Assembly (NCBI RefSeq): GCF_014212135.1
Contig: NZ_JACJVQ010000016.1
Coordinates: 1 to 64,000 of the forward strand
Reading direction: 5' to 3'
DNA length: 64,000 nt
From: Cohnella thailandensis
GTDB taxonomy: Bacteria; Bacillota; Bacilli; Paenibacillales; Paenibacillaceae
Shown: positions 28,707 to 37,831 of the stretch, in pieces
Numbering within the stretch: position 1 is the stretch's first letter
Layout of the letters: each line of letters begins with the position of its first letter
Notes under the pieces: model-generated
Databases searched by the model: none
Told to the model about the DNA's origin: nothing
Seen by the model: the letters and a program-made list of their open reading frames with translations, nothing else
Program-made: the position numbers and the translations under genes

Positions 28707-28915
28707 CGCCAGTGTCCGTTAGCCGATAACGGGCGTGTACCCCGTACCTACAAATCGCCGAGACTAGAGTTACTCCGCTAAAGTGGGTACCCGTACTCTA
28801 CATTCGCCGAGACTAGGTTACCTCGTTAATGTGTGGTGCCCTTTACCCTACATTCGCCGAAACCGGAGCAACTCCGTCAAAGTGAGGTACAGCGTGCACC
28901 AAATGTGCCGAGACT
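28707..28915. repeat. Degenerate 49-51-bp tandem repeats (block E)
   Basis: Units starting with CGCC(GAGACTAG) at 28707, 28756, 28805, 28855 and 28906 (steps 49, 49, 50, 51). Middle units share GTTACYCCGYTAAAGTG-like sequence, a GGTACCC-type palindrome and a CTACATT end. The first unit has TGTCCGTTAGCCGATAACGG instead. Unit ends CTACATTCGCC resemble CTACATTGGCG in block F at 41.4 kb. Confidence 0.8.
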
Positions 28916-28926
28916 GAAGACATCGA

Positions 28927-28967
28927 AAAGCCCCTCAAGCTAGCAAAGCTTGAAGGGCTTGTTTTTT
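28927..28967 (-). terminator. Bidirectional terminator at the end of the GH15 gene
   Basis: AAGCCCCTCAAGC and GCTTGAAGGGCTT form a long stem next to the GH15 stop codon. A strong T-run follows on the plus strand and a shorter one (CTTTTCG) on the minus strand. Confidence 0.8.
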
Positions 28968-30957
28968 ACATCGCCAGGTCAGCGGACAGCTCGCTCCGGG
29001 AACGAGCCTCTGCGATCAGATGCACCGTCAGGATGAACATCGCGTGAGACCAGGTGAGCGGGACGACCCAGGCGGTCTCGCCGGTGCTCTTGTCGACCTG
29101 CTCGGGCAGCAGGCCGCTAGGCGTCCGGTGCTGAACCGCCCAGTCCAAGTGCCTCATGGCTTCGTCGAGCTGCCCGTTGCTCGCGCGGTATTGGGCAAGC
29201 CATAACGTCGTCAGAATCCAAGGGTTGCCGCCGATATAGTTGTCGTTCTCGTAGCGTTTGATCCCGCCGACGCCCGGAACCGTCAGTAAGCGTTCGATGG
29301 CGTCCGCGGTACGGAGCGCCTGAGAATGATTCGGCGGAATAACGGCGAACGGGACGGAAACGCCGAGCAGGCTGATGTCGACGACCGGGTCGAAGGATTG
29401 ACGGTGGCGCGCGTAGCCCTTATCGTCGACGGAGCGGGAAACCGCAAAACCGGCGTGCTCGGCTTGCTCAACCTTCCAGGCATCGATCGTTAAGTTGACG
29501 CCCCGGTAGAAAGCGCCGCTTTCTTCGTTCCAGCAGAGGGTGACGAGCTTCTCCGCGATCCGATCGGCAACGGCGTTCCAGCCGTCCCGGAGAGCAATCT
29601 CTCCCTTCAGCTCCGCGAAGGAAGCGGCCGCCTTCAGCCCGGCATAGACCGCGGCGGAAGAATACGTATGCTGGCCGACGCGCTCCTCCCACAGGTCGTG
29701 GCTGGCCATTGGGAGATCGTTCGATTCGTCGATGGAACGAACGAGGAATTCGGAGCCTTTCTTCACAGCCTCCCATACCAATCCAAGAAACGCCGTCCGG
29801 CTCTCGTCCTTCAATGCCAGATAGTGCTGATGCATCCCCCACAGAATAGAGGAGCCTTCGTCGATTTGCAGTCCCCAGGACGGCGCGAGCGTGCCGTCGT
29901 GATAATGGCGCTGCTGCCAGGAGCCGTCCGGGTCTTGGGCGGTCAGCGTCCATTCGTAGAAGCGGGTCGACATGTCGATCAGCCCGGCTTTATCGAGAGC
30001 CGTCGTGATGAAGGCGGCGTCGCGTCCCCAGCAGTAGGCATACCCGCCGCAGCGGGAGAAATATTCGTCGAATTCCGGAGCCGCGATAATGCTTCCCGTC
30101 TGCTCGTCGGTCATCAGCTTCATCGCCAGCAAGGAGCGCTCGTATAGCTCGTTCAGGTCCGGACGATCGATAGGACAGGCGGCTACGGAGTCGAGGTATC
30201 CGCTCCAATAGTCGACCGTACGGGCCCGAAGCTCGGCGGCGCCTGCCGATTTGGCCGTTGCCAGCGCCGATAGCGACTCCTCTTGGCGACGTCCGGCAGC
30301 CAGATAAACGGTCATGCGGGCGGTATCGCCCGGAGCCAAGTCCGGGAAGGACCACTCCATCGCGCCTTCGGGAGACATCTGGATCCGATCCCCGTTGAGG
30401 CCTCCCGAATGGGCCGCCTCCCAGGCATATCCGGATTGATACTTAGTGCATACGTTTGCACCCGAGACCGCAAAAGAATAGTCATGACGGAAATGAACCA
30501 AGGCATCCGAAGGCGAAACGAACTGCGTCGTATGGTAAAACGGATTCTCCGAGGCTTGAATCGACGTGTAGAAGAAGAACGAGAAGGAGCGGTTCTCGTT
30601 GCCGGTGTTGGTGAACCGGTAGTCGAACACGAGAACGTCTTGGCCGGGAACGGCGTAAAGCTCGGAACGAACGCCGATCGGATAGTTCGGCGAAGCGGCC
30701 TCCACCGCGAATATATTCGTTCGCGGAACGTAGGAGGAGCGATGGCTCCAGCCGTCGTCCGTGCCGTCGAACCAGGTCGTGCGCTCGGCGCCTGCCATGC
30801 GGATGCCGCCGCGAATCGAATCCGCATGCTGCGGAATGTCGACGTGCGGCCACCAGAGACGGACGAGCCTGCCCGTCTTAAGAACGGATGCGAGATAACG
30901 CGAGTTGCCGATAACGGCATCGATCAGATAAGGTTTCTTGTCCAGGTAGGAGGACAT
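28966..30957 (-). CDS. Glycoside hydrolase family 15 protein (glucoamylase-like)
   Basis: 663 residues, starting at ATG 30957 (MSSYLDKKPYLIDAV) behind GGAGTTGAAG; the longer frame extends into the regulator gene. The N-terminal beta-rich domain (to about 260) precedes an (alpha/alpha)6 barrel with AYCWGRDAAFITTALDKAGL and DEGSSILWGMHQHY, which carry the likely catalytic carboxylates. There is no signal peptide, so it probably releases glucose from imported maltodextrin inside the cell. The gene starts 5 bases after the LacI regulator stop, on the same strand, forming a two-gene operon that diverges from the importer genes. Confidence 0.9.
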   Translation of the reverse strand: MSSYLDKKPYLIDAVIGNSRYLASVLKTGRLVRLWWPHVDIPQHADSIRGGIRMAGAERTTWFDGTDDGWSHRSSYVPRTNIFAVEAASPNYPIGVRSELYAVPGQDVLVFDYRFTNTGNENRSFSFFFYTSIQASENPFYHTTQFVSPSDALVHFRHDYSFAVSGANVCTKYQSGYAWEAAHSGGLNGDRIQMSPEGAMEWSFPDLAPGDTARMTVYLAAGRRQEESLSALATAKSAGAAELRARTVDYWSGYLDSVAACPIDRPDLNELYERSLLAMKLMTDEQTGSIIAAPEFDEYFSRCGGYAYCWGRDAAFITTALDKAGLIDMSTRFYEWTLTAQDPDGSWQQRHYHDGTLAPSWGLQIDEGSSILWGMHQHYLALKDESRTAFLGLVWEAVKKGSEFLVRSIDESNDLPMASHDLWEERVGQHTYSSAAVYAGLKAAASFAELKGEIALRDGWNAVADRIAEKLVTLCWNEESGAFYRGVNLTIDAWKVEQAEHAGFAVSRSVDDKGYARHRQSFDPVVDISLLGVSVPFAVIPPNHSQALRTADAIERLLTVPGVGGIKRYENDNYIGGNPWILTTLWLAQYRASNGQLDEAMRHLDWAVQHRTPSGLLPEQVDKSTGETAWVVPLTWSHAMFILTVHLIAEARSRSELSADLAM

Positions 30958-30962
30958 GGGCT

Positions 30963-31994
30963 TCAACTCCGTTTGTTTTTTTGGTTGAGGGAGGATTCGC
31001 GCACGATCAGGCGATGCGGCACGATGACGCACGTCTGCTGCGGTTTGTCTCCTTGGATATGCCGGATCAATTGCTGGGAGGCCATATAGCCCAGCTGATA
31101 GATTCCGATGTCGATGCTGCTTAGAGGCGGCGTGGACAGCTCGGCCAGCGCGATATTGTTGAAGCTGACGAGGCTGAGGTCCTCGGGAACCTTAAAGCCC
31201 AATTCGTTCAAGCCGCGCAGCACCCCGAACGTGACCAAGTCGTCCACGACGACGAGAGCGGTCGGCCGCTCGGGCAGGTTCATGAAGAAGGACATCGCCC
31301 GGTAGCCGCTCTCCTGAAGGAATTCGCCCTCGACGATCCACTCCGGCTGCACGCGCAAGCCGCTTAAATCCATCGCTTTCCGGAAGCCTTCCAGCCGATC
31401 CACGGATACCGTCAGGTTCGGCGGGCCGCTGACGAAGCCGATGCGCTCGTGTCCTTGAGAGATCAGATGCTGGGTCGCGTCGAACGCCGCCTGCACGTTA
31501 TCGTTGTCCACGCACAGAATGTCGTCGTCCTCCCGGTTGTGGCCGATAAGGATGAACGGGAACGCTTCTTTTTTCAGAAATTCGATGATCGGGTCGTTCT
31601 TGCGGGACTGCAGCAGAATGATTCCGTCCACGCGGCGGCCCTTCACGAGGCGAGTGACCGCCTCCAGCTCCCCTTGCTCCGAGTTGCCGGTCGTCATGAG
31701 CAGATCATAACCGTTGCGCGAGGCTTGCGTCGTTATCCCTCGGATGTTCTCGGCGAAAAACTGGTTCTGGAACAGCTCCTCCGCGGGTCGCGGAAGGATC
31801 ATCCCTAGCGTGTATGTTTTATTGGAGACGAGACTTCTTGCCATGATATTGGAGTGGTAGCCCAGCTCTTCCATGATCTCTTTGACCTTCTTCGTCGTCT
31901 CCCGGCTGATCCGCGGATGATTCGACAGGACGCGGGAGACGGTGGACGGCGAAACTCCGGCTTTCTTGGCGACGTCTTTGATGGTAACGGACAT
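30963..31994 (-). CDS. LacI-family transcriptional regulator (MalR-like)
   Basis: 343 residues. The N-terminal HTH (VTIKDVAKKAGVSPSTVSRVLSN) and hinge (NIMARSLVSNKTYTLGMILP) are typical; the rest is a periplasmic-binding-like effector domain. It is cotranscribed with GH15 and divergent from the maltodextrin importer. Operator-like palindromes with CAAACGTTTG cores lie at 32015, 32244 and 32393, one only 21 bases before its own start. It is therefore likely to repress both directions and itself, with maltose or maltodextrin as inducer. Confidence 0.92.
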   Translation of the reverse strand: MSVTIKDVAKKAGVSPSTVSRVLSNHPRISRETTKKVKEIMEELGYHSNIMARSLVSNKTYTLGMILPRPAEELFQNQFFAENIRGITTQASRNGYDLLMTTGNSEQGELEAVTRLVKGRRVDGIILLQSRKNDPIIEFLKKEAFPFILIGHNREDDDILCVDNDNVQAAFDATQHLISQGHERIGFVSGPPNLTVSVDRLEGFRKAMDLSGLRVQPEWIVEGEFLQESGYRAMSFFMNLPERPTALVVVDDLVTFGVLRGLNELGFKVPEDLSLVSFNNIALAELSTPPLSSIDIGIYQLGYMASQQLIRHIQGDKPQQTCVIVPHRLIVRESSLNQKNKRS

Positions 31995-32014
31995 AAGGTA
32001 CCTCCATGCAACAG

Positions 32015-32028
32015 TGCAATCGTTTGAA
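32015..32028 (-). promoter_or_regulatory. LacI-type operator before the regulator gene
   Basis: TGCAATCGTTTGAA is a near-palindrome with the CG centre usual for LacI operators, 21 bases upstream of the regulator start. It suggests autoregulation. Confidence 0.5.
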
Positions 32029-32243
32029 CGAGAGCTGCGAATACCTTCATGTTACATGAACGTAAAAGCGTTGTAAACGGTACCTAAAGGGCCTCTGGAT
32101 GCCAAAAGAAGGAGAAAACCGAAGCAGCGGCGACTATTTATAATAGTAAGGAAAGGAAATTCCATTTTTTGATTTGCTAAGGAAATCGAAGAAAAGAAGA
32201 GAAATCGGAAGATAGCCCTCTTGAAATATAAGAAAAATGTTTG

Positions 32244-32281
32244 TGCAAACGTTTTTGCAACGCAGGCAAATGATGTATAGT
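32244..32281 (+). promoter_or_regulatory. Promoter with overlapping LacI-type operator for the maltodextrin importer
   Basis: The palindrome TGCAAACGTTTTTGCA (32244-32259) covers a -35 TTTGCA (32254-32259). A 16-base spacer leads to TATAGT (32276-32281). This promoter would transcribe mdxE with a leader of about 260 bases. The remaining noncoding part of 31995-32550 holds further operators and a small tandem repeat. Confidence 0.65.
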
Positions 32282-32392
32282 GAAGATGCGAGTATGAAGC
32301 GCTTTCACCTATTTGTAAGCGATTAATCTCGTGAATGAAGCCGAGACAAGGATAAGATTTGTCCACTTTCTCGGCTAAACTCGGCAGGTTAA

Positions 32393-32406
32393 TACAAACG
32401 TTTGCA
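32393..32406 (+). promoter_or_regulatory. LacI-type operator in the mdxE leader
   Basis: TACAAACGTTTGCA contains a perfect 10-bp palindrome CAAACGTTTG. It lies downstream of the proposed start of transcription, where a bound repressor could block elongation or loop to the upstream site about 150 bases away. Confidence 0.6.
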
Positions 32407-32428
32407 CAAGCTGAGTCGATCAGATGCC

Positions 32429-32494
32429 GAACAAGACTCAAGCAAGACTCGAACAAGACTCAAGCGAGACTCGAACAAGACTCAAGCGCGACCC
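32429..32494 (+). repeat. 22-bp tandem repeat in the mdxE leader
   Basis: Three copies of GAACAAGACTCAAGCRAGAC plus TC begin at 32429, 32451 and 32473, exactly 22 bp apart, in the untranslated leader. Units are nearly identical. No role is evident; a leader length or stability effect is possible. Confidence 0.85.
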
Positions 32495-32550
32495 GAATCG
32501 AGGAACCAATCCAGACAACGATCAAGACGAATGAGAGGGGAAAAGAAAAA

Positions 32551-33885
32551 GTGAAAATCAACAAAACGCTTTCCATGATCGCGGCGTTGACCCTGATGGC
32601 CGGATCGCTGGCCGCGTGCGGCGGCAACAACAACGGCAACAACACGGCATCTCCGGAAGCCTCCGGCTCCGAGCCGGCGGCAACGGAGTCCCCATCCGCA
32701 TCCGCGTCCGCCCCGGCTTCCGGGGAAGCGGGCTCCGACGAGCTTGCGCCGGAAGAAGGCGCGTCCCTCGTCGTGTGGGAAACGAAGGAAATGATCCCCC
32801 GCATGGAGGCGATCGGCAAGGAATTCACCGCGCAGTACGGAATCCCGGTCAAGGTCGAGGAAGTCAGCGAAGCCGACCAGATCAACAAGCTTATCAACGA
32901 CGGTCCTGCCGGAATCGGGCCGGACATCGTCATCTATCCTCACGATAACCTCGGCAAAGCGGTAGCGGCCGGCTTGATTCTTCCGAACGACTTCTTCGAG
33001 GAGGAGACCAAGGCGGAGAACTCGGAGGCTTCGATCGCGGCGTTCACGTTCGACGGGGTGCTCTACGGCTATCCGCGTTCCGTCGAGACCTATGCGATGT
33101 TCTACAACAAGGACCTCGTTCAGACGCCGGCCAAGTCGTACGACGAAATCCTCGAATTCGCGAAGACCTTCAACGATACGCAGAACGGCAAGTACACCTT
33201 CCTCTTCGAACAGAACTTCTATTACCAGTATTCGTTCCTTGCCACTCCGGGCGGCTATGTGTACGGCAACGGGGGCGTGGACAAGAACGATATCGGTTTG
33301 AACAACGAAGCGGCGATTACCGGCGCGAAGATGTATCAGAAGCTCAAAGAGATCATCCCGATGAAGACGGCCGACGCGACGTTCGACGTCAAGAAGGGCT
33401 TGTTCTTAAGCGGCAAGCTGGCCTACGACGTCAACGGTCCGTGGGCGATCGCGGAATACAAGAAGTCGGGAGTCAACTTCGGCATCGCTCCGCTGCCGTC
33501 GATCGACGGCAAGCCGAACGTCAGCTTCTCCGGCGTCAAGGGCTTCTCGGTCAGCGCCTTCTCGCAATATCCGAACGCGTCGAAGCTGTTCGTCCGCTTC
33601 GCGACGTCGAAGGATCAGCAGCTCAAGGACTTCCAAGAGCTCGGCACGCTGCCTTCCAATAAGGAAGCGGCCGCGGATCCGACGGTAACGGCCGATCCGC
33701 TGCTGGTCGGCATCCTCGAGCAATTCGCGAACTCCACCCCGATGCCGGCGATTCCGGAGATGGGCAACGTATGGACGCCTGCCCAATCGGCGATGGCCGA
33801 CATCTGGGACAACAACAAGGATCCGAAGGAAGCGCTGGATAACGCCGTCAAGCAAATCCAAGACGCGAACTCCGCGACCCAGTAA
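32551..33885 (+). CDS. mdxE: Maltodextrin-binding lipoprotein (MdxE/MalE family)
   Basis: 444 residues from GTG at 32551 behind GAGAGGGGAAAAG; the open frame further upstream covers the repeat leader. A signal peptide ends in lipobox GSLAACGG, then comes a Ser/Ala/Glu-rich tether and a MalE-type fold (LVVWETKEMIPRMEAIGKEF, GPDIVIYPHDNLG, YDVNGPWAIAEYK). It should capture maltodextrins outside the membrane and hand them to the MdxFG-like channel downstream. A weak hairpin after the gene probably lowers expression of the permeases relative to the binding protein. Confidence 0.93.
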   Translation: MKINKTLSMIAALTLMAGSLAACGGNNNGNNTASPEASGSEPAATESPSASASAPASGEAGSDELAPEEGASLVVWETKEMIPRMEAIGKEFTAQYGIPVKVEEVSEADQINKLINDGPAGIGPDIVIYPHDNLGKAVAAGLILPNDFFEEETKAENSEASIAAFTFDGVLYGYPRSVETYAMFYNKDLVQTPAKSYDEILEFAKTFNDTQNGKYTFLFEQNFYYQYSFLATPGGYVYGNGGVDKNDIGLNNEAAITGAKMYQKLKEIIPMKTADATFDVKKGLFLSGKLAYDVNGPWAIAEYKKSGVNFGIAPLPSIDGKPNVSFSGVKGFSVSAFSQYPNASKLFVRFATSKDQQLKDFQELGTLPSNKEAAADPTVTADPLLVGILEQFANSTPMPAIPEMGNVWTPAQSAMADIWDNNKDPKEALDNAVKQIQDANSATQ

Positions 33886-33895
33886 CGGATATCGA

Positions 33896-33942
33896 AGGAC
33901 GAGGGGCGCTTACCCGCAAGGCAGGTGCCCCTCCTCCGTTTA
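33896..33942 (+). terminator. Partial terminator / stem between mdxE and mdxF
   Basis: AGGGGCG...CC pairs with GG...TGCCCCT and is followed by CCTCCGTTTATG, a poor T-run. It probably works as a leaky terminator or 3' stabiliser. Confidence 0.5.
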
Positions 33943-34011
33943 TGATACGCCTTTCTACTTGGACGCCGAAGGCGTTATTGCAAGTTTGGCAGGAATGGGG
34001 AGGTTCCGAAT

Positions 34012-35325
34012 ATGCAGCGCAAGAGCATTCTAGCGGCCATACTGTCGCTCATCGCCCCGGGGCTTGGGCAACTCTATAACAAACAATGGATCAAGGGACT
34101 GATCTTCCTGGCCATCGACGCGCTCGGCATCTGGTATTTCGCCGGGCATCTCTATCGGGCGGTCTGGGGAATCGTTACTTTAGGTGAGAAGAAACAGCAG
34201 CTCGTAAAGGTAGGCAAGGTTTACAAAAACGTACCTGGAGACCACTCCATCCAATTGCTCGTCGAAGGCTTGATCATCCTCATTATCTTTTTTATTTTCG
34301 TATGGCTCTATGTTCTCGTCGTTCGCGATGCCTATAAAACCGGCTTGATTAGGGAAAAAGGCGGCAAGATCGCCCGATTCTCCCAATCGGTGAACGCCTT
34401 GTTCGAGAAGAACTTCCCGATTACGATGCTGACGATCCCCGCGATCGGAATCCTGTTTCTGACCGTTCTGCCGATTCTGTTCGGCGTTCTCATAGCGTTC
34501 ACGAACTACTCCGGCCCTTCGCACGTGCCGCCGAAATCTCTCGTCGACTGGGTCGGCTTCAAGACGTTCGTAGATCTGCTCACGCTCAAAACCTGGAGCC
34601 ATACGTTCTGGAACGTGCTGCTCTGGACGATCGAGTGGGCGGTGCTCTCTACGGTAACCTGTTACTTCGGCGGGCTGCTCGTCGCCCTGCTCATCCAACA
34701 GAAGGGCATTCGTTTCAAGAAACTATGGCGGACGATTCTGCTGCTGCCGTTCGCGATCCCGTTCCTGTGCTCCGCTCTCATCATGAACAACCTGTTCAAC
34801 GGAGAGTTCGGTCCGATCAACCAGTACCTGGGCTACTTCGGCATCCCGAAGATCGGCTGGCTGTCCGACCCGAGCTGGGCGAAGCTGACGGTCGTGCTCG
34901 TCAACGCCTGGTACGGAATACCGGTCACGATGCTGCTTATGCTGGGCGTCCTCACGACGATCCCGCGGGATTTGTACGAAGCGGCCGACGTCGACGGGGC
35001 GACGGCTTTCCAGAAGTTCCGGAGCATCACGCTGCCGCGAATTCTATTTATCACCTCTCCGGTGCTGATCACGAACTTTGCCGGCAATATCAATAACTTC
35101 AACGCCATCTACCTGCTTACGGGCGGAGGACCGATGACCGGGGAATACCAGTTCGCGGGCCACACCGACCTGCTCGTCACGTGGCTGTTCGGCCTAACGT
35201 ACGCCAACAACAAGTTCAACTTCGCTTCCGCCATCGGGATCATCGTCTTCCTGATGATCGCGACCGTGTCGATCCTCAGCTACCGGCAGACGAAATCGTT
35301 CAAAGAGGAGGATCTCGTCCAATGA
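34012..35325 (+). CDS. mdxF: Maltodextrin ABC transporter permease, MdxF/MalF type
   Basis: 437 residues behind GGGGAGG. An extra N-terminal hydrophobic region (LSLIAPGLGQLYNKQWIKG) precedes the MalF core, as in Bacillus MdxF. The core has six further membrane segments and the EAA loop YEAADVDGATAFQKFRSITLPR. TGA overlaps the ATG of mdxG (ATGA), so the two half-channels are coupled. No ATPase gene is present; a shared MsmX-type ATPase is expected from elsewhere in the genome. Confidence 0.93.
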   Translation: MQRKSILAAILSLIAPGLGQLYNKQWIKGLIFLAIDALGIWYFAGHLYRAVWGIVTLGEKKQQLVKVGKVYKNVPGDHSIQLLVEGLIILIIFFIFVWLYVLVVRDAYKTGLIREKGGKIARFSQSVNALFEKNFPITMLTIPAIGILFLTVLPILFGVLIAFTNYSGPSHVPPKSLVDWVGFKTFVDLLTLKTWSHTFWNVLLWTIEWAVLSTVTCYFGGLLVALLIQQKGIRFKKLWRTILLLPFAIPFLCSALIMNNLFNGEFGPINQYLGYFGIPKIGWLSDPSWAKLTVVLVNAWYGIPVTMLLMLGVLTTIPRDLYEAADVDGATAFQKFRSITLPRILFITSPVLITNFAGNINNFNAIYLLTGGGPMTGEYQFAGHTDLLVTWLFGLTYANNKFNFASAIGIIVFLMIATVSILSYRQTKSFKEEDLVQ

Positions 35326-36155
35326 GAGCGTCCCGCATCGGTTTGACTTTAAGCTACATTCTGCTGATCATCCTCTCCGTCGTGAGCCTCTATCCGGCGG
35401 TCTGGATCATCGTCTCCTCCTTCCGGCCGGGCGGAGCGATCTACAGCCCGACGTTCCTTCCGGAGCGCTGGACGACGGTGCACTTCACCGAGCTGTTCAC
35501 GGACAAAAGCTTCATGTTCGGCCGCTGGTACTGGAACACGCTCAAAATCGCCGTTTTCAGCACCATCTTCGGAACCCTGCTCGTCACGCTCGTCGCCTAT
35601 TCGCTGTCCCGGTTCCGCTTCAAGGGAAGACAGAAGGTGCTGTCGCTGCTGCTCGTGCTGAACATGTTCCCGAACCTCATGGCGCTCACGTCCGTGTTCC
35701 TGCTGCTTAACCAATTCAATCTGCTGGACACGCATCTGGCGCTCATCATCATTTATTCGTGCGGAGCTCCGGTGCTGGGCATGTTCGTGGTCAAAGGGTA
35801 CTTCGATACGCTTCCGCTCAGTCTGGAAGAATCCGCCCGGATCGACGGGGCCAGCCACATGACGGTATTCATGAAAATCATGCTGCCGCTCAGCAAGCCG
35901 ATTCTCGTAAACTCGGCGATCGGGCTGTTCGTCGGCTCCTGGATCGACTTCATCCTGGCCCGCCTCGTGCTTCGGGCCCGCGAGAACTGGACGGTCGCCG
36001 TCGGGCTGTGGGAGCTGGCGACGAACTTCCGGACGGCCAACTTCACGATGTTCGCGGCCGGCTGCGTGCTCGTCGCGCTTCCGATCACGCTCGTGTTCGT
36101 TCTCCTTCAGCGCTACATCGTCGAAGGACTTACCGCGGGAGCGAACAAAGGATGA
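35322..36155 (+). CDS. mdxG: Maltodextrin ABC transporter permease, MdxG/MalG type
   Basis: 277 residues from ATG at 35322, overlapping the mdxF stop; GAGGAGG lies just upstream within mdxF. Six membrane segments and EAA loop LEESARIDGASHMTVFMKIMLP. The C-terminal LLQRYIVEGLTAGANKG is typical of MalG. Its stop again overlaps the next start in ATGA, coupling it to the lipoprotein amylase. Confidence 0.94.
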   Translation: MRASRIGLTLSYILLIILSVVSLYPAVWIIVSSFRPGGAIYSPTFLPERWTTVHFTELFTDKSFMFGRWYWNTLKIAVFSTIFGTLLVTLVAYSLSRFRFKGRQKVLSLLLVLNMFPNLMALTSVFLLLNQFNLLDTHLALIIIYSCGAPVLGMFVVKGYFDTLPLSLEESARIDGASHMTVFMKIMLPLSKPILVNSAIGLFVGSWIDFILARLVLRARENWTVAVGLWELATNFRTANFTMFAAGCVLVALPITLVFVLLQRYIVEGLTAGANKG

Positions 36156-37735
36156 GCAGGAGGCATTGGCGCCTTCAGGCCGTTCGGGCGGCAGCCCTGC
36201 TGCTGCTCGTTCTCGCTCTGGCTTCTTGCTCTTCCTCCGAAGACGAGCAGGAGCAGATGACTTCGAACGTCTTCTACGAGATCTTCGTCCGGTCGTTCGC
36301 GGACTCGAACGGGGACGGCATCGGCGACCTGAACGGCGTGACGGAGAAGCTCGATTACGTGAAGTCGCTCGGCGCGGACGGGATCTGGCTGATGCCGATC
36401 AACCCGTCGCCCAGCTACCACGGGTACGACGTGACGGACTACTACTCGGTGAATTCGGATTACGGCACTCTGGACGACCTTAAGAAGCTTCTGGCGGAAG
36501 CCCATAAAAGGGGAATCCGGGTCATCATGGACCTCGTCGTGAATCACACGAGCGTGGAGCACCCATGGTTCAAGGAGGCTTCGGCTAGCGAGAATAGCGA
36601 GTACCGCGATTGGTATGTCTGGTCCGGCGACCGGGGAGGCCGCATTCCGGCCGACGGGGCGGCGGGCGCTCCCCCGTGGCACGCTCTGGGAGGCGACGAT
36701 TACCTCGGCATTTTCTGGGAAGGGATGCCGGACCTTAACTTCGACAACCCGGCCGTTCGGCAGGAGATGATCAAGATCGGCCGGTATTGGCTGGAACAGG
36801 GAGTCGACGGCTTCCGGCTGGACGCGGCCAAGCATATTTACGGCGATTTTACGTCCACCGCCAGCACGCCGGAAGTGAAGGGTGACAACCAGGCATGGTG
36901 GCAGGAGTTCCGCGCCGGGCTGAACGAGGTCAACCCGGACGCTTATCTCGTCGGGGAGGTGTGGGATTCCACGGCCGTCATCGGTCCTTACTTGAACAAG
37001 GCGTTCGACTCCGCGTTCAACTTTGATCTTGCCAGCAAGATTCTGGGAGCCGCGCAGAACGAGAGAGCCTCGGATCTCGGCTTTACGCTCTCTCGGGTAT
37101 ACGAGTTTTACGCCAAGTCCGCGGAAGGGTCGGCTTACCTCGATGCTCCGTTCCTCTCCAACCATGACCAGAACCGCGTCATGTCTGCGCTCGGGGGCAA
37201 CGTCGACCACGCCAAGACGGCGGCGGCGATGCTGCTCACGATGCCGGGCAATGCCTTCGTCTACTACGGCGAGGAGCTGGGCATGAGCGGCATGAAGCCG
37301 GACGAGAACATCCGCGAGCCGTTCCCTTGGAATCGGGAGCCGGGCGCTCCGGGCGAGACGACTTGGATGGCGTCCAAGTATCGAGCGGGCGAATCGGTAT
37401 CGGCGGAAGCCGAAGAGGAAGCGGAAGACTCGCTGCTCCACCGCTACCGCCTGCTGATCGAATGGCGCCGGATGGATGCGGCTCTTCGCGAAGGCTCGAT
37501 CGGTTCTTACGAGAGCGGAGTCGATTCGGTGATGGCGTACGAGAGGACCTCGGGCGACGAACGGCGCCTTGTGCTGCACAACCTGTCGGGGCAGCCTCAG
37601 ACGGTGACTCTAGAAGCGACTAAAGCTCAGCCGATCGAATATGAGAAGATCGCCCAGACGACGGACGAGGCGGCGAAGCTGAAGGAAGGAAAGCTCGAGC
37701 TTCCGCCCTATTCGACCGTCGTTCTGAAACCATAA
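36152..37735 (+). CDS. GH13 alpha-amylase lipoprotein
   Basis: 527 residues, ATG at 36152 overlapping the mdxG stop. The signal peptide carries a lipobox (LALASCSSS), so the enzyme is tethered outside the membrane next to the importer. The GH13 motifs are complete: DLVVNHTS, GFRLDAAKHI with nucleophile Asp224, VGEVWD with acid Glu269, and LSNHDQNR with Asp339. Coupling to mdxEFG implies that it trims maltodextrins at the cell surface for uptake. A sequence of 35 residues rich in Ala/Gly (RIPADGAAGAPPW) lies in domain B. Followed by a terminator. Confidence 0.94.
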   Translation: MSRRHWRLQAVRAAALLLLVLALASCSSSEDEQEQMTSNVFYEIFVRSFADSNGDGIGDLNGVTEKLDYVKSLGADGIWLMPINPSPSYHGYDVTDYYSVNSDYGTLDDLKKLLAEAHKRGIRVIMDLVVNHTSVEHPWFKEASASENSEYRDWYVWSGDRGGRIPADGAAGAPPWHALGGDDYLGIFWEGMPDLNFDNPAVRQEMIKIGRYWLEQGVDGFRLDAAKHIYGDFTSTASTPEVKGDNQAWWQEFRAGLNEVNPDAYLVGEVWDSTAVIGPYLNKAFDSAFNFDLASKILGAAQNERASDLGFTLSRVYEFYAKSAEGSAYLDAPFLSNHDQNRVMSALGGNVDHAKTAAAMLLTMPGNAFVYYGEELGMSGMKPDENIREPFPWNREPGAPGETTWMASKYRAGESVSAEAEEEAEDSLLHRYRLLIEWRRMDAALREGSIGSYESGVDSVMAYERTSGDERRLVLHNLSGQPQTVTLEATKAQPIEYEKIAQTTDEAAKLKEGKLELPPYSTVVLKP

Positions 37736-37748
37736 ATACATCGCAGAG

Positions 37749-37786
37749 AAAACCGATTGCAACGAAGCTTGCCATTCGGTTTTTTC
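37749..37786 (+). terminator. Terminator of the mdx operon
   Basis: AAAACCGA pairs with TCGGTTTT around TTGCAACGAAGCTTGCCA (an inner TTGCAA/TTGCC-like pairing), followed by a T-run. It closes the importer-amylase operon. Confidence 0.85.
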
Positions 37787-37831
37787 CAGTCCATTGATTA
37801 AACGTTTCATCAAGCAACGGAGGCTGCCCGA

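Noticed and set aside
26861..28926. Insertion sequence or phage remnant in the 27-29 kb region
   Set aside because: No transposase, integrase or paired terminal inverted repeats with target duplication could be seen.
32359..32550. Longer N-terminus for the maltodextrin-binding protein
   Set aside because: The extension covers operator and 22-bp repeats and would remove the signal peptide from the N-terminus; GTG at 32551 has the ribosome site.
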